A DNA stretch of 37,168 nucleotides from Caldisericia bacterium (GCA_023146045.1 JAGLCW010000142.1:1-37168); one strand, 5' to 3'. Counted from the first letter of the stretch, positions 1 through 9,275 are shown. Notes: generated from the sequence alone by a model not told the origin. A program made the numbers and translations.

Positions 1-51
1 TCGCTAAACTCAATAAGCAAAAACATTGATTGGATTTGTAACAAACAATAA
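1..51 (+). CDS. 3' end of an upstream ORF (partial, 16 residues)
   Basis: Frame 1 is open from the first base and ends in TAA at 49-51, giving a tail that reads ...IDWICNKQ. The next codon is the ATG of the SNF2 helicase (TAAATG junction), and that ATG has no Shine-Dalgarno, so translational coupling to an upstream gene would explain how it starts. In many bacteria the gene before this type of SNF2 helicase encodes a SWIM zinc-finger protein, but 16 residues cannot show that. It could also be a chance open stretch. Confidence 0.35.
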   Translation, partial: SLNSISKNIDWICNKQ

Positions 52-3000
52 ATGATAGCGCTTCATATAACATTTATTGACAATACTCCTTATTTGTGGA
101 GTGAAACATACCAAATTGGTTGTTATAAAGACTTAAAAAAAGCAATCAAGTCTATTGGTGTGCCATTTTCTTTAAATAAAAACAATACTGTTACTATAAT
201 TGTTCGATTACCAGCAAAAGAAGAGATTGTAATTCCATCATCTCCACTAATTGGTCCAGAAGTTATATCAACGCAAGCAGTAAAACTCAAAGTATGCAAA
301 GCTATTGCAAAACCTCTTTCTGTTGATGAATACCTTTCGTTGATAGCAACTATTGGAGAAAACAATATTCCTGGCACAGGAATAATACAAAGCACTTCAA
401 TAAAATGGAATAGTTCAATAGTAAAAGTTCTATTGTCGTTGTTTTCCACTGATAAATTTTTCCCAATGATTATCGCAGATGAAAATAATTACCAAGAACA
501 GATAAATGAATTAGCTACTAGTGAGCTTAAACTAAAGATAACGAAACTTTTAAAGCTTCTTCCAGCTGTTTGTAGGTGCGGTAGCGTGAAAAAAAAAATA
601 TCTCCATCAACTAGTACCATAGACGTTTTTAATTCTATTGCAGCAACTTGCAAACTGAAAATTCAAAAAGATCTTGATATTGAGATAACCAATGAAGATG
701 GTTTATTGAAAAGTAAAAATAAATGGTTAAAGTCTCTTACCGGCGACAAAACAGAGCAAAGCAAAAGACCACCATCGCATAGATATAATGCTGGAATCAA
801 TAAATCAATAAAAGCCATCGAAAGTACTGACTTTAAATATGGTTTCAAATTAATTGAACCAGAAAATTCAAAGAATCCAGAACAATGGACACTGCAATCG
901 ATACTAGTTCCAAAAAATGATACTACACTATACATTGAAATTGAGTCAATATTCGACAAAACTAGTAATGGGTACGCGTATATGAAAAAATATGACAGCA
1001 TACCATACGAAGACATTGAAATAGCAATGGATCAAGCAATGTCCATGAGTAATATATTAAGTAGAAACTTAAATACATTTACGTATAAATCTCTTAAACT
1101 TAGCACTGAAGATGCATTGCTGTTCCTTGAAGAAGACTCTCCGTCGCTTCAAGCGGCTGGCTTTTTTATCGCACTACCATCTTGGTGGATAAAGAATTCA
1201 TCTGAAGAGCTCTTAACGATTCAAGCAAAAGTTTTCAGTTCAACTATGCATGGAACTGGGAAGGGTATTCCTTTAAATGAGATTGTTTCATTTGACGTAA
1301 AAGCTTGTTTTAATGGAGAACAAATTGATGAAAAGGAAATGGAACAACTTGCATTGCTGAAAGCTCCTTTAGTAAAAATTAAAGGTCAGTGGTTAAGAAT
1401 AAATCCATCTCAAATTCAGTCTGCCGTGAAGTTTATTAAGAAAAGAAAAAGTAACACTATTACTGCGAAAGAAGTTTTGGAGCTTTCCATTGGGAAGAAA
1501 AAAGAATGGAACGGAATACCTGTTGGCGAAGTTACAACGGATGGCTGGTTAAGAGAAGTCTTAGATAGCGTAATGAAAAAAAAGATGACTTGTTTATTGC
1601 CGCAACCAGATGGCTTTAAGGGGAACTTAAGAGAGTATCAAAAAAATGGCTTTACTTGGCTTGAATTTATGTACAAATGGAAACTTGGAGCCTGCCTAGC
1701 AGATGACATGGGTTTGGGAAAAACAATACAAACATTGGCTTTTTTACAACGTAGATTTCTACTGAAAGAAACTAAACCAACGCTTCTTGTATGTCCAACC
1801 TCTGTAATAAACAATTGGAGAAAAGAGATTCAGAAATTTACACCAGACTTATCTGTATTGGTCCATCATGGAATGAACCGAAAAAAGGAAAAAGAGTTTG
1901 CTAAAGCTCTTGAAAATAACTTTATTATAATTACGAGTTATCAACTTTTACAACGTGACATTTCCTTCATCCATACAATCCCTTGGGCTGGAATAATAAT
2001 TGATGAAGCTCAAAATATTAAAAATCCTGATACAATTCAATCTAAAGCTGTTAGATCTTTAAAAGGTGGGTATAAAATTGCCCTTACTGGAACTCCGATT
2101 GAAAATCATGTTGGAGATTTATGGTCGATTATGGAGTTCCTTAATCCTGGACTTCTAGGTACACAATATGGTTTTAAAGAAGAATTTTACAAACCAATTC
2201 AAATATATCAATCTTCAGAAAAAGCAAATAGGCTAAAGAACATAACTGGCCCGTTTATTATGAGAAGAGTTAAAACTGACAAGTCAATCATTGCTGACTT
2301 ACCAGATAAAATTGAAACAAAAGAATATTGCTCGCTTACAAAAGAACAAATATCGTTGTATAAAGCTTTAACAAATGAGTTAAAAATTCAACTACAAACC
2401 AAAAGAGGCTTCGCCAGAAAAGGGTTAGTTCTGACTATGCTAACGAAATTAAAACAGGTTTGTAATCATCCAGCTCATTTTACCAAGGAAAAAGGTAATT
2501 TTGAAAATAGATCTGGGAAGCTATTAAGGCTTTGTGAATTAATTGAACAAATACGTGAAACTGAAGAGAGAGTATTAATTTTTACTCAATATGCTGAAAT
2601 GGGTTCAATTTTACAGTACTATTTACAAGAACGTTTTTCAGAACCGGTTTATTATTTAAATGGTAGCGTACCAAAAGCAAAGCGCGATGAAATGATAGAA
2701 TCTTTTCAAAATAGCATTAATGCACCAAAGATTTTCATTCTTTCTTTAAAAGCTGGAGGAACAGGTATAACCCTAACAAAAGCAAATCATGTCATACATT
2801 ACGATAGATGGTGGAACCCAGCAGTTGAAAACCAAGCTACAGATAGAGCTTTCCGTATTGGTCAGACAAAAAACGTTCAGGTACACAAACTAATTGTTTC
2901 TGGAACTCTAGAAGAACGAATAGACGAATTGATCGATCGGAAAGTAAATATTTCAGGTCAAGTAATTAATACAGGAGAGCAGTGGTTGTCAGAATTATCA

Positions 3001-3054
3001 AATTCTGAAATCAATTCTATCATTGAATTAAGCGAAGAACTTTCCAATAATTAG
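52..3054 (+). CDS. SNF2-family DEAD/DEAH-box helicase
   Basis: A 1000-aa Swi2/Snf2-type superfamily 2 ATPase, expected to translocate on double-stranded DNA and remodel DNA-protein complexes; the bacterial role is poorly defined. The N-terminal half (about 1-500) fits the SNF2-associated domain of bacterial homologues. The motor starts near residue 540: Walker A DDMGLGKTIQT (about 551), motif II IIDEAQ (about 651), motif III ALTGTPIEN (about 679), motif V SLKAGGTGITLT and motif VI ENQATDRAFRIGQ (about 925). All ATPase motifs are intact and the length is typical. The ATG directly follows an in-frame TAA and is the first start available; no ribosome binding site is visible, so coupling to the preceding ORF is likely. 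The 3' end overlaps the convergent FeoB-associated gene by 3 nt. Confidence 0.93.
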   Translation: MIALHITFIDNTPYLWSETYQIGCYKDLKKAIKSIGVPFSLNKNNTVTIIVRLPAKEEIVIPSSPLIGPEVISTQAVKLKVCKAIAKPLSVDEYLSLIATIGENNIPGTGIIQSTSIKWNSSIVKVLLSLFSTDKFFPMIIADENNYQEQINELATSELKLKITKLLKLLPAVCRCGSVKKKISPSTSTIDVFNSIAATCKLKIQKDLDIEITNEDGLLKSKNKWLKSLTGDKTEQSKRPPSHRYNAGINKSIKAIESTDFKYGFKLIEPENSKNPEQWTLQSILVPKNDTTLYIEIESIFDKTSNGYAYMKKYDSIPYEDIEIAMDQAMSMSNILSRNLNTFTYKSLKLSTEDALLFLEEDSPSLQAAGFFIALPSWWIKNSSEELLTIQAKVFSSTMHGTGKGIPLNEIVSFDVKACFNGEQIDEKEMEQLALLKAPLVKIKGQWLRINPSQIQSAVKFIKKRKSNTITAKEVLELSIGKKKEWNGIPVGEVTTDGWLREVLDSVMKKKMTCLLPQPDGFKGNLREYQKNGFTWLEFMYKWKLGACLADDMGLGKTIQTLAFLQRRFLLKETKPTLLVCPTSVINNWRKEIQKFTPDLSVLVHHGMNRKKEKEFAKALENNFIIITSYQLLQRDISFIHTIPWAGIIIDEAQNIKNPDTIQSKAVRSLKGGYKIALTGTPIENHVGDLWSIMEFLNPGLLGTQYGFKEEFYKPIQIYQSSEKANRLKNITGPFIMRRVKTDKSIIADLPDKIETKEYCSLTKEQISLYKALTNELKIQLQTKRGFARKGLVLTMLTKLKQVCNHPAHFTKEKGNFENRSGKLLRLCELIEQIRETEERVLIFTQYAEMGSILQYYLQERFSEPVYYLNGSVPKAKRDEMIESFQNSINAPKIFILSLKAGGTGITLTKANHVIHYDRWWNPAVENQATDRAFRIGQTKNVQVHKLIVSGTLEERIDELIDRKVNISGQVINTGEQWLSELSNSEINSIIELSEELSNN

Positions 3055-3221
3055 CCATTACTCTTTTCGTTTTTTTCATCAGTACAAATTGAATTACACT
3101 TTGAGCAACAACTTGAACAATGCTTTGTTGGATCTTTATCTTTTATAGCTTTTACTAACGACATAACAATATATACAAAAGCACTTAAAACTACAGTACC
3201 AATAATTATTCTTTCAATCAT
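3051..3221 (-). CDS. FeoB-associated Cys-rich membrane protein (56 aa, not in ORF track)
   Basis: Translation of the minus strand from ATG 3221 gives 56 residues. An N-terminal membrane helix (MIERIIIGTVVLSAFVYIVM) is followed by a lysine/aspartate stretch and a cysteine cluster HCSSCCSKCNSIC. This layout of one helix then a short Cys-rich cytosolic tail matches the small FeoB-associated Cys-rich proteins found beside feoB in many anaerobes; they are thought to help Fe2+ handling, but their mechanism is not established. It lies 18 nt downstream of feoB on the same strand and is probably the last gene of the iron operon. No clear Shine-Dalgarno is seen. Its stop shares bases with the stop of the convergent helicase gene. 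Too short for the supplied track. Confidence 0.8.
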   Translation of the reverse strand: MIERIIIGTVVLSAFVYIVMSLVKAIKDKDPTKHCSSCCSKCNSICTDEKNEKSNG

Positions 3222-3239
3222 TGTTGTTTAGCACAATTT

Positions 3240-5168
3240 TCATAAAACACTTCCCACCTGATAAACAATAAATGTAATTAAATAAGCTATAACGGTAAGC
3301 CCAAAAAATTGTACAGACGCAAAAACCCAAGAATTGCTCTCTCTTTTAGTAACTGCAAATGTTGCAACACATGGAGAACTTATTAAGCAAAAAAGCATTA
3401 TACAAAACGCTACTAGCCCTGAATATTGTTCTTTTAGTTTATCTCTTAAAGGTATAGAATTTTCATCTGCTTCGCCAACAGAGTTTACAATGCCAAGCTG
3501 AGCAACAAACATTTCTTTTGCTGTTAGTGCACCAATTAATGCAGTTCCTATTTTCCAGTCAAAACCAAGAGGCTTAATTGCAGGCTCTATCCACTTTCCC
3601 ATACGTCCAGCATAGGTATTTGATAAAATTTCTTCTTGTTTTTGTTTATTTAAATCCTGTATCTGAACGCTTTTAATACTTTGCTCTAATGTTGAACTTT
3701 GAATTGTTTGAATTTTATTTGAATAATTTTGAGAATAATTTTGTATTTTTGGGAAAGAAATTAACACCCATAGAATAATTGAAATAGCTAAAATCAGAGT
3801 TCCTGCTTTTTTAAGATACTCTTTCCCTTGATTCCACATTTCAATAAAAAGGCTTTTTATCGTTGGCACCCTGTAATCTGGTAATTCAATAATAAATGGT
3901 ACAGAATCACCTTTAAATATAGTTTTTCTAAGAATTTTTGCTGCAACCACGGCTACCAGTATTCCAATGACATACATGATTAACAACATTGGACCCTGCA
4001 AATTAGTAGGGAAAAATGCAGGAATAATTAGTGCGTATATTGTAAGCCTTGCACCACAACTCATTAATGGGACCACCATCATTGTTGTAAGTCTTTCTTG
4101 CTTAGATTCCAAAGTTCTAGTTGCCATAATTGCCGGGACAGAACATCCAAATCCCAAAAGCATTGGGACAATACTCTTCCCATGAAGATTAATTTTATTC
4201 ATAAATCTATCCATAACATATGCAACTCTAGACATGTACCCAGTACCTTCTAAAAAAGCTATAGCTAGAAATAATAAAAGAATATTAGGAAGAAATACTA
4301 TTACTCCTCCAACTCCTCCAATCACTCCGTCGATGATTAACGATTTAAGTAAAGGAGAAAAAGAAACTGGCCAAACACTCAATATAACACCAGACAACCA
4401 TGCAAAAAAGTATTCAATCCAGTTCATAAATGGAGCACCAAAAACAAAAACTAATGTAAAAACAATATACATTAAACCTAGGAAAATTATTACTCCCCAG
4501 AAAGAATGTGTTAGAACGCTGTCTAACTTTTCAGAAAAACTTATTTTCTCTGTTTTTTCAAAAACCACAGATTGAGATATCCACTCTTTTATAATCGCGT
4601 ATCTTTTTGCTGGACTAATATCTTTTTGTTCCTTTTTGGCAATATTTAATTCATCTAATCCTTTGTTGTGCTTTTCGCATATTGAAAAAATTGTACTTTT
4701 AAGAGTATCAACACCTTTACATTTATGCCCTATGGTTTTAACTATCGACACGTTCATTGCTTTTGATAAATTCTCTGGCTTTATAGATATCCCTTTTTTT
4801 TCAGCAGCATCCGTCATATTTAGAACAACTAATATTGGAACACCCAATTCCATTAATTGCGATGTTAAAAAAAGATTTCTCTCTATACTTGATGAATCAA
4901 CAATGCTTACAATGAGATCTGGACTAGAATTCTCTAAGACTTCTCTGGCTACTTCTTCTTCTGGAGAATGTGCCTTTAGGTCATACATTCCTGGTAAATC
5001 AATAATTTTTATTTTGTTCTTATTTATTGAGAGTATTCCCTCTTTTTTTTCTACAGTAACTCCAGGATAATTCCCAACATGCTGATTTGAACCAGTTAAG
5101 GCATTAAACAATGTAGTTTTCCCACAATTTGGGTTTCCAGCCAAAGCTATTGTATAAGATGCTTTCAT
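3240..5168 (-). CDS. feoB: Ferrous iron transport protein B (GTPase-coupled Fe2+ permease)
   Basis: A 642-aa FeoB that imports Fe2+ across the cytoplasmic membrane, driven or gated by its N-terminal G domain. G1 is GNPNCGKTT (11-19), G3 DLPG (57-60) and G4 NMTD (117-120). The polytopic core begins near residue 215 and carries the conserved segment GFGCSVPAIMATRTLES; the C-terminal Gate region includes LISSPCVATFAVTKRES. Length and order are normal for the family. The start ATG at 5168 lies 11 nt after feoA, and the gene is part of dtxR-feoA-feoB-FeoB-associated peptide. Regulation is expected through the DtxR-type operator upstream of the operon. Confidence 0.97.
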   Translation of the reverse strand: MKASYTIALAGNPNCGKTTLFNALTGSNQHVGNYPGVTVEKKEGILSINKNKIKIIDLPGMYDLKAHSPEEEVAREVLENSSPDLIVSIVDSSSIERNLFLTSQLMELGVPILVVLNMTDAAEKKGISIKPENLSKAMNVSIVKTIGHKCKGVDTLKSTIFSICEKHNKGLDELNIAKKEQKDISPAKRYAIIKEWISQSVVFEKTEKISFSEKLDSVLTHSFWGVIIFLGLMYIVFTLVFVFGAPFMNWIEYFFAWLSGVILSVWPVSFSPLLKSLIIDGVIGGVGGVIVFLPNILLLFLAIAFLEGTGYMSRVAYVMDRFMNKINLHGKSIVPMLLGFGCSVPAIMATRTLESKQERLTTMMVVPLMSCGARLTIYALIIPAFFPTNLQGPMLLIMYVIGILVAVVAAKILRKTIFKGDSVPFIIELPDYRVPTIKSLFIEMWNQGKEYLKKAGTLILAISIILWVLISFPKIQNYSQNYSNKIQTIQSSTLEQSIKSVQIQDLNKQKQEEILSNTYAGRMGKWIEPAIKPLGFDWKIGTALIGALTAKEMFVAQLGIVNSVGEADENSIPLRDKLKEQYSGLVAFCIMLFCLISSPCVATFAVTKRESNSWVFASVQFFGLTVIAYLITFIVYQVGSVL

Positions 5169-5179
5169 GAGTACCTCAA

Positions 5180-5479
5180 CTATTTTTCTGAATCATTGTC
5201 AGCAGTTTCTTCTTCAACTTCAATGTTTTCACAAAGATTATAATCAATTGCAAATTTACTACCGTTTGACTCAATTATTACTGCTTCCTTTTCTCCGCTT
5301 TTTCTAATAACTGAAATATCTTGACCTTTAATTATTCCCATACAAAACAATCTTCTCACGTAGTTTTCATTTCCGTCTACGCTGCAAACTCTCATATTTT
5401 TTTTGCAAGGTGCATCAGAAAGGCTTAAACATCTCTTATGCCCCCTACATCTGCAATGAGTCCTTTTACTATGCCTCAT
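5180..5479 (-). CDS. feoA: FeoA-domain protein with Cys/His-rich N-terminal head
   Basis: A 99-aa cytosolic SH3-like FeoA protein, expected to partner FeoB. The FeoA core is recognisable: LSDAPCKKNMRVCSVDGN, then YVRRLFCMGIIKGQDISVIRKSG and a final strand ending LCENIEV. Ahead of it is a basic head (MRHSKRTHCRCRGHKRC) with CxCxxHxxxC spacing, and further cysteines fall inside the core. I chose ATG 5479 because AAAGGTGA lies just upstream; the track's GTG start at 5488 would place this ribosome binding site inside the gene. The start overlaps the end of the dtxR-like gene by 11 nt. The acidic tail (EEETADNDSEK) is short. The head could bind metal; that is inference. Confidence 0.88.
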   Translation of the reverse strand: MRHSKRTHCRCRGHKRCLSLSDAPCKKNMRVCSVDGNENYVRRLFCMGIIKGQDISVIRKSGEKEAVIIESNGSKFAIDYNLCENIEVEEETADNDSEK

Positions 5480-5864
5480 TTTGTTCACCTTTGTAGTCTC
5501 TTACAAACTCAACTAGTTTATCTGTTATTTCTTTTCCTATTGCGTGTTCAATCTTACATGCCGCTTCGTCAGCTTTAGCATCACCAATTCCTAAAACATT
5601 GACAAAAAACTCTCTAATGGTTACATGCTTCTTTAGAATCTCAACTGCAATCTGTTTACCTGTTTGTGTTAGTTTTATTGGCTTATATGGGGTATAGTTT
5701 ATTAGATTCATCTTGTATAAATGTCGCAATGCATTAGTAACTGAAGATTTTTTTACTTTTAGATGTACCCCAATATTAGAGCATCTTACTAGTTCATTCT
5801 CTTGAGAAAGAATCGCGATTGCTTCTAAATAATCTTCAAGACTAGCGGATAATTCTGTATTCAA
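5469..5864 (-). CDS. DtxR/MntR-family metal-dependent transcriptional regulator
   Basis: A 131-aa iron- or manganese-dependent repressor. The N-terminal winged helix reads LEDYLEAIAILSQ...VRCSNIGVHLKVKKSSVTNALRHLYKMNLI, the family's DNA-binding layout, followed by the metal-binding and dimerisation helices with DEAACKIEHAI. There is no C-terminal SH3 domain, as in the short MntR-like branch. The start codon is TTG, supported by GGAG five nt upstream, and the sequence from there begins like family members (SASLEDYLEAI). It is first gene of the feo operon, so it most likely represses itself and feoAB when metal is abundant. Whether it senses Fe or Mn cannot be read from sequence; the feo context favours iron. 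Confidence 0.92.
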   Translation of the reverse strand: MNTELSASLEDYLEAIAILSQENELVRCSNIGVHLKVKKSSVTNALRHLYKMNLINYTPYKPIKLTQTGKQIAVEILKKHVTIREFFVNVLGIGDAKADEAACKIEHAIGKEITDKLVEFVRDYKGEQNEA

Positions 5865-5889
5865 AAAAACTCCTTGACAACATGATATT

Positions 5890-5922
5890 CCTATATGTTA
5901 GTCAAGTCTAACTTTTTGTCAA
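5890..5922 (-). promoter_or_regulatory. Promoter of the dtxR-feoAB operon with embedded palindromic operator
   Basis: On the minus strand a perfect -35 TTGACA (5922-5917) is followed by the inverted repeat GTTAGacttgaCTAAC (5912-5897) and -10-like sequences around AACATATA. The TTG start and its GGAG lie about 25-30 nt further on. The GTTAG/CTAAC arms resemble DtxR-family boxes (TTAGG...CCTAA type), and the position between -35 and -10 is ideal for repression. Binding by the neighbouring regulator is inferred. Confidence 0.65.
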
Positions 5923-5929
5923 TAGAAAT

Positions 5930-6685
5930 TTACCCGTACCTTCCATTAATATAGTCTGATGTTTCAGTGTTAATTGGTTTTTCAAACATTTCTTTCGTTG
6001 TTCCATGCTCAACAAGCTCCCCAAGAAGCATAAATGCAGTTTGATCAGAAATACGTGCAGCTTGTTGAATGTTATGGGTAACAATAACTATTGTATAGTC
6101 TTTTTTTAGATCTAGCATTGTTTGTTCAATTTTTGCTGTAGCAATAGGATCTAGTGCAGAACATGGTTCATCCATAAGTATTATTTCTGGTTCAATAGCT
6201 AGTGTTCTTGCAAGACATATCCTTTGTTGTTGTCCACCAGAAAGTGCTAATGCTGACTTTTTCAATTCATCTTTTACTTCATTCCATATGGCAGCTTTTC
6301 TAAGACTTTTTTCAACAATATCATTAAGAGTTTTTTTCTTTTTTATACCTGCAATTTTTGGTCCATAAGCAACATTTTCATAAATGCTTTTTGGTAATGG
6401 ATTTGGTTGTTGAAACACCATTCCAATTTTTTTTCTAATTTCTACTGGATCAGCATCTTTACCATTAATATCAATTCCGTTATATACTACTTCTCCTTCT
6501 ATGTTAACTGTAGCTATCAAATCATTCATTCTGTTAAAGCATCTAAGATAAGTAGATTTTCCACATCCAGATGGTCCAATAAAAGCAGTAATGCTTTTAT
6601 CTTTAAAAGAGAAATCTACATTTTTTAGTGCTTGTTTTTTTCCATACCACAGACTTAGATCTTTTGAATAAAGTTTATCTTTCAT
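5930..6685 (-). CDS. pstB: Phosphate ABC transporter ATP-binding protein PstB
   Basis: ATPase of the high-affinity phosphate importer PstSCAB. Walker A is GPSGCGKST, the signature LSGGQQQR, Walker [14 protein letters not shown] and the H-loop VIVTHN. The ORF track begins at 6736, but ATG 6685 is preferred. GGAAGG lies five nt upstream of it, the product is then 251 aa, which is normal for PstB, and the extra 17 residues would otherwise be translated across the end of pstA. The pstA stop is two nt before this ATG. No phoU follows; the next gene on the strand is the dtxR-like regulator with its own promoter. Confidence 0.97.
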   Translation of the reverse strand: MKDKLYSKDLSLWYGKKQALKNVDFSFKDKSITAFIGPSGCGKSTYLRCFNRMNDLIATVNIEGEVVYNGIDINGKDADPVEIRKKIGMVFQQPNPLPKSIYENVAYGPKIAGIKKKKTLNDIVEKSLRKAAIWNEVKDELKKSALALSGGQQQRICLARTLAIEPEIILMDEPCSALDPIATAKIEQTMLDLKKDYTIVIVTHNIQQAARISDQTAFMLLGELVEHGTTKEMFEKPINTETSDYINGRYG

Positions 6686-6687
6686 TT

Positions 6688-7545
6688 CTACCTTCCAATT
6701 TTGTACTGTTCGTTTGAATATTTTTTCCCGATCCATCTGACAGACATATTCATGAGGATAATGATTATGAATAATATTATAGCAACACCCATAGCTTGTG
6801 TAATCAAATCTTGCCTGGTTATTCCACCCGTTGATGGAGCTTCTGTCGCTAAATAAAACAACTCAAGTGCCAATGTCCTTGCTCCATCAAGCGGAGATAC
6901 GGGATTAAAGGGACTAAATCCAACAGTTGCTAGCAATGGTGCAGTTTCTGCAACTACTCTTCCTGCACAAAGTATAACACCGGTCATAATCCCTGGTAAT
7001 GCTGCAGGAATAACAATTTTCCAAGTTGTTTCCCACTTGGTTGCTCCAAGAGCGTAAGATGCCTCTCGCCAAGTTTTTGGTACGCCTATTAGAGCTTCTT
7101 CCGCAGAGGTAACCATGTATGGCAATGACAAACAAGCCATAGTTAGTGCACCAGCAAGAATACAAGTGTGTCCAATGAAAACTACAAAAAAGGCAACTCC
7201 AAACAAACCATAAATTATTGATGGTATACCTGCTAAACTTTTTAATGCAAACTTAGTAAACTTTGTGAATTTATTTTCTGGAGCATACTCTGACAAATAT
7301 ATAGCCGTGCCAACTCCTAGCGGGAAAATAAACAGTAAAGTAAGCAATATTAAATATAGCGTTCCAAGAATTGGAGCCATTAATCCACCAGTAATTGTGC
7401 TACCAAATACAAAATGCATATTTAATGATCTCCACCCATGTAATACAGTGTACACAATGATAAACAACATTGACGAAACAACCAATAGGGTGATAGTCCA
7501 CAACAATACTGATGATATTTTTTGTGCTATTTGTGGTTTAATCAT
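6688..7545 (-). CDS. pstA: Phosphate ABC transporter permease PstA
   Basis: A 285-aa inner-membrane permease with about six hydrophobic segments. The cytoplasmic loop that docks on PstB reads [29 protein letters not shown], the EAA motif of ABC permeases, and is followed by the PstA-typical [22 protein letters not shown] is upstream of ATG 7545, and the pstC stop is only 3 nt away, so the genes are co-transcribed. Length and order (S-C-A-B) are standard. Confidence 0.95.
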   Translation of the reverse strand: MIKPQIAQKISSVLLWTITLLVVSSMLFIIVYTVLHGWRSLNMHFVFGSTITGGLMAPILGTLYLILLTLLFIFPLGVGTAIYLSEYAPENKFTKFTKFALKSLAGIPSIIYGLFGVAFFVVFIGHTCILAGALTMACLSLPYMVTSAEEALIGVPKTWREASYALGATKWETTWKIVIPAALPGIMTGVILCAGRVVAETAPLLATVGFSPFNPVSPLDGARTLALELFYLATEAPSTGGITRQDLITQAMGVAIILFIIIILMNMSVRWIGKKYSNEQYKIGR

Positions 7546-7548
7546 ATA

Positions 7549-8403
7549 TTAGACCACCTTACGCATTTTAAAACTAATACCGTTGAATAAGAATACAAAA
7601 ATTAGCAAAATTATCCCGCATGCAAACAGCGCATGCATATGTTGACTATTTAATGCTGCTTCTTCGATTTGTCCTACAATATTGCTTGTTAAAGTTCTTG
7701 ATGGGTCAAACAAGCTATTTGGTATTTTGAAAGCATTCCCAATAACCATGTATACTGCCATAGCTTCCCCTATCGCCCTTCCCATACCTAGAATTACTGC
7801 CCCAATGATCCCAGATTTTGCAGCTGGCAGTGTTACATTCCACACAGTTTGCCACTTGGTTGCCCCAAGAGCGTAAGATGCTTCCTTGTACTGTCTTGGG
7901 ACAGACCTTAATGAATCTTCACTTAATGTAATTATTGTCGGCATGGTCATAACTATAAGAACTATGATTGCTGCAATTAAACTATAACCTGGAGGAGAAA
8001 AATTTTCTCTAATTAGCGGTACAAGAAAAATCATTCCTACCAATCCAAAAACAATTGATGGTATCCCAGCCATTAATTCAATACATGGACCAATAATTTT
8101 TTTGATATCTGATGTAGCAATATCTGTCATAAATATTGCTACCGAAATACCTATTGGTGCAGAAACAATAATGCTCCCGGTGGTAACGAAAAGAGAACCT
8201 AAGATAAGCGGATAAACTCCGTAAACATTTTTGCTTATGTTCCACGTTTTACCAAAAATAAAATTCCCTAATCCATTTTCAATGAATGCAGAGAATCCAT
8301 TTTTAAACAAAAAGTACCCAATTCCTACCAATATCATTAGCGAAATAATAGAACACAAGAACAATAAACATCTTACTGTTATTTCAATATTCTTTTTTGA
8401 CAT
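7549..8403 (-). CDS. pstC: Phosphate ABC transporter permease PstC
   Basis: A 284-aa permease, partner of PstA. The docking loop is [26 protein letters not shown], followed by MGRAIGEAMAVYMVIGN, which is typical of PstC. The start ATG overlaps the pstS stop in a TAATG junction and has no strong ribosome binding site, so translation is probably coupled to pstS. Six membrane segments are visible, with a periplasmic insertion after the first (NGFSAFIENGLGNFIFGKTW). Confidence 0.95.
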   Translation of the reverse strand: MSKKNIEITVRCLLFLCSIISLMILVGIGYFLFKNGFSAFIENGLGNFIFGKTWNISKNVYGVYPLILGSLFVTTGSIIVSAPIGISVAIFMTDIATSDIKKIIGPCIELMAGIPSIVFGLVGMIFLVPLIRENFSPPGYSLIAAIIVLIVMTMPTIITLSEDSLRSVPRQYKEASYALGATKWQTVWNVTLPAAKSGIIGAVILGMGRAIGEAMAVYMVIGNAFKIPNSLFDPSRTLTSNIVGQIEEAALNSQHMHALFACGIILLIFVFLFNGISFKMRKVV

Positions 8404-9275
8404 TATTTCACTAAAGGTACATACCCATTGTTTTCGGCAATTTCTTGTCCTTCACTACTTCTGCAAAAATCGATAAAAGCTTTCATTAAAGTATTTGGAG
8501 CTTCTTTTGTAATGAAATATAAACGTCTAACCAAGGGGTAAGTTCCATCCATACATGAGCCCACACTACATTGCTTTCCATTTATTGAAAGTGCTTTTAG
8601 CCCACTAATATATCCTAGTGATACGTATCCTATTCCGCTGGCATCTTCTTGAATTCCAATTTGCATTTCTCCGTTTGATTTTTTCATTAAAGAAGTATCA
8701 GAATTTTCTAAATTTTGTGGTTTTAAAACTTTTGAATCAAAACAGTCTCTCGTTCCAGACCCTTCTTCTCTGCTGTAAATTGTAATTTCTTGATCATTCC
8801 CACCCAATTCATTCCAATTTGTAATATTGCCAGCGTATATATTTGCTACATCTTTAATTGTTAAATCTGTAATTGGGTTTTTAGAATTAACTACAATTGC
8901 AACTCCGTCTCTTGCGATTGGGTAAGACAGCATATCTTTTTCTGTAATTTTTATTTCTCTAGATGCGGCACCAATGTCAATCGTACCAATAGCACATTGT
9001 TCCACACCAGCACTAGACCCACCACCAGAATAAGCTACTTCAACATCTCTGTTTTGACTCATGAAAGCCAATGCAAATTTTTCAGCTAATGGCAAAACAC
9101 TTGTTGAGCCTGCTTCTCTAATAACTCCAGATAAATTCTTCTGAAGATCGTGGTTTCCTTCATCTATTATTTCTTTATTGTTTACACATCCGATTAAACT
9201 AAGTCCTAAAACACCTAAAACGACAAAAGCAACTACCAACTCTTTAATCTGTTGTTTTTTAAATACTTTTTTCAC
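8403..9275 (-). CDS. pstS: Phosphate-binding lipoprotein PstS
   Basis: A 290-aa extracytoplasmic phosphate-binding protein. The lipobox LSLIGC puts the lipidated cysteine at residue 30. Phosphate-contact segments are visible: REAGSTSVLPLAEKF, SGGGSSAGVEQ and SREEGSGTRDCF. The start is GTG at 9275, supported by GGAGG five nt upstream; an overlapping ATG is out of frame. It is the first gene of pstSCAB. Upstream lie three 11-bp direct repeats that look like a Pho box, so induction under phosphate limitation is likely. Confidence 0.95.
   Translation of the reverse strand: MKKVFKKQQIKELVVAFVVLGVLGLSLIGCVNNKEIIDEGNHDLQKNLSGVIREAGSTSVLPLAEKFALAFMSQNRDVEVAYSGGGSSAGVEQCAIGTIDIGAASREIKITEKDMLSYPIARDGVAIVVNSKNPITDLTIKDVANIYAGNITNWNELGGNDQEITIYSREEGSGTRDCFDSKVLKPQNLENSDTSLMKKSNGEMQIGIQEDASGIGYVSLGYISGLKALSINGKQCSVGSCMDGTYPLVRRLYFITKEAPNTLMKAFIDFCRSSEGQEIAENNGYVPLVK

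Noticed and set aside
123-1016. Minus-strand ORFs of 108 and 117 aa inside the SNF2 helicase
   Set aside because: Antisense shadows of a well-supported coding frame.
5879-5899. Second inverted repeat AACAT-N11-ATGTT near the feo promoter
   Set aside because: Short A/T-rich arms that overlap the better palindrome; likely chance.
6686-6736. Upstream extension of pstB to 6736
   Set aside because: It overlaps the pstA end, adds 17 residues not typical of PstB, and the ribosome binding site fits ATG 6685.
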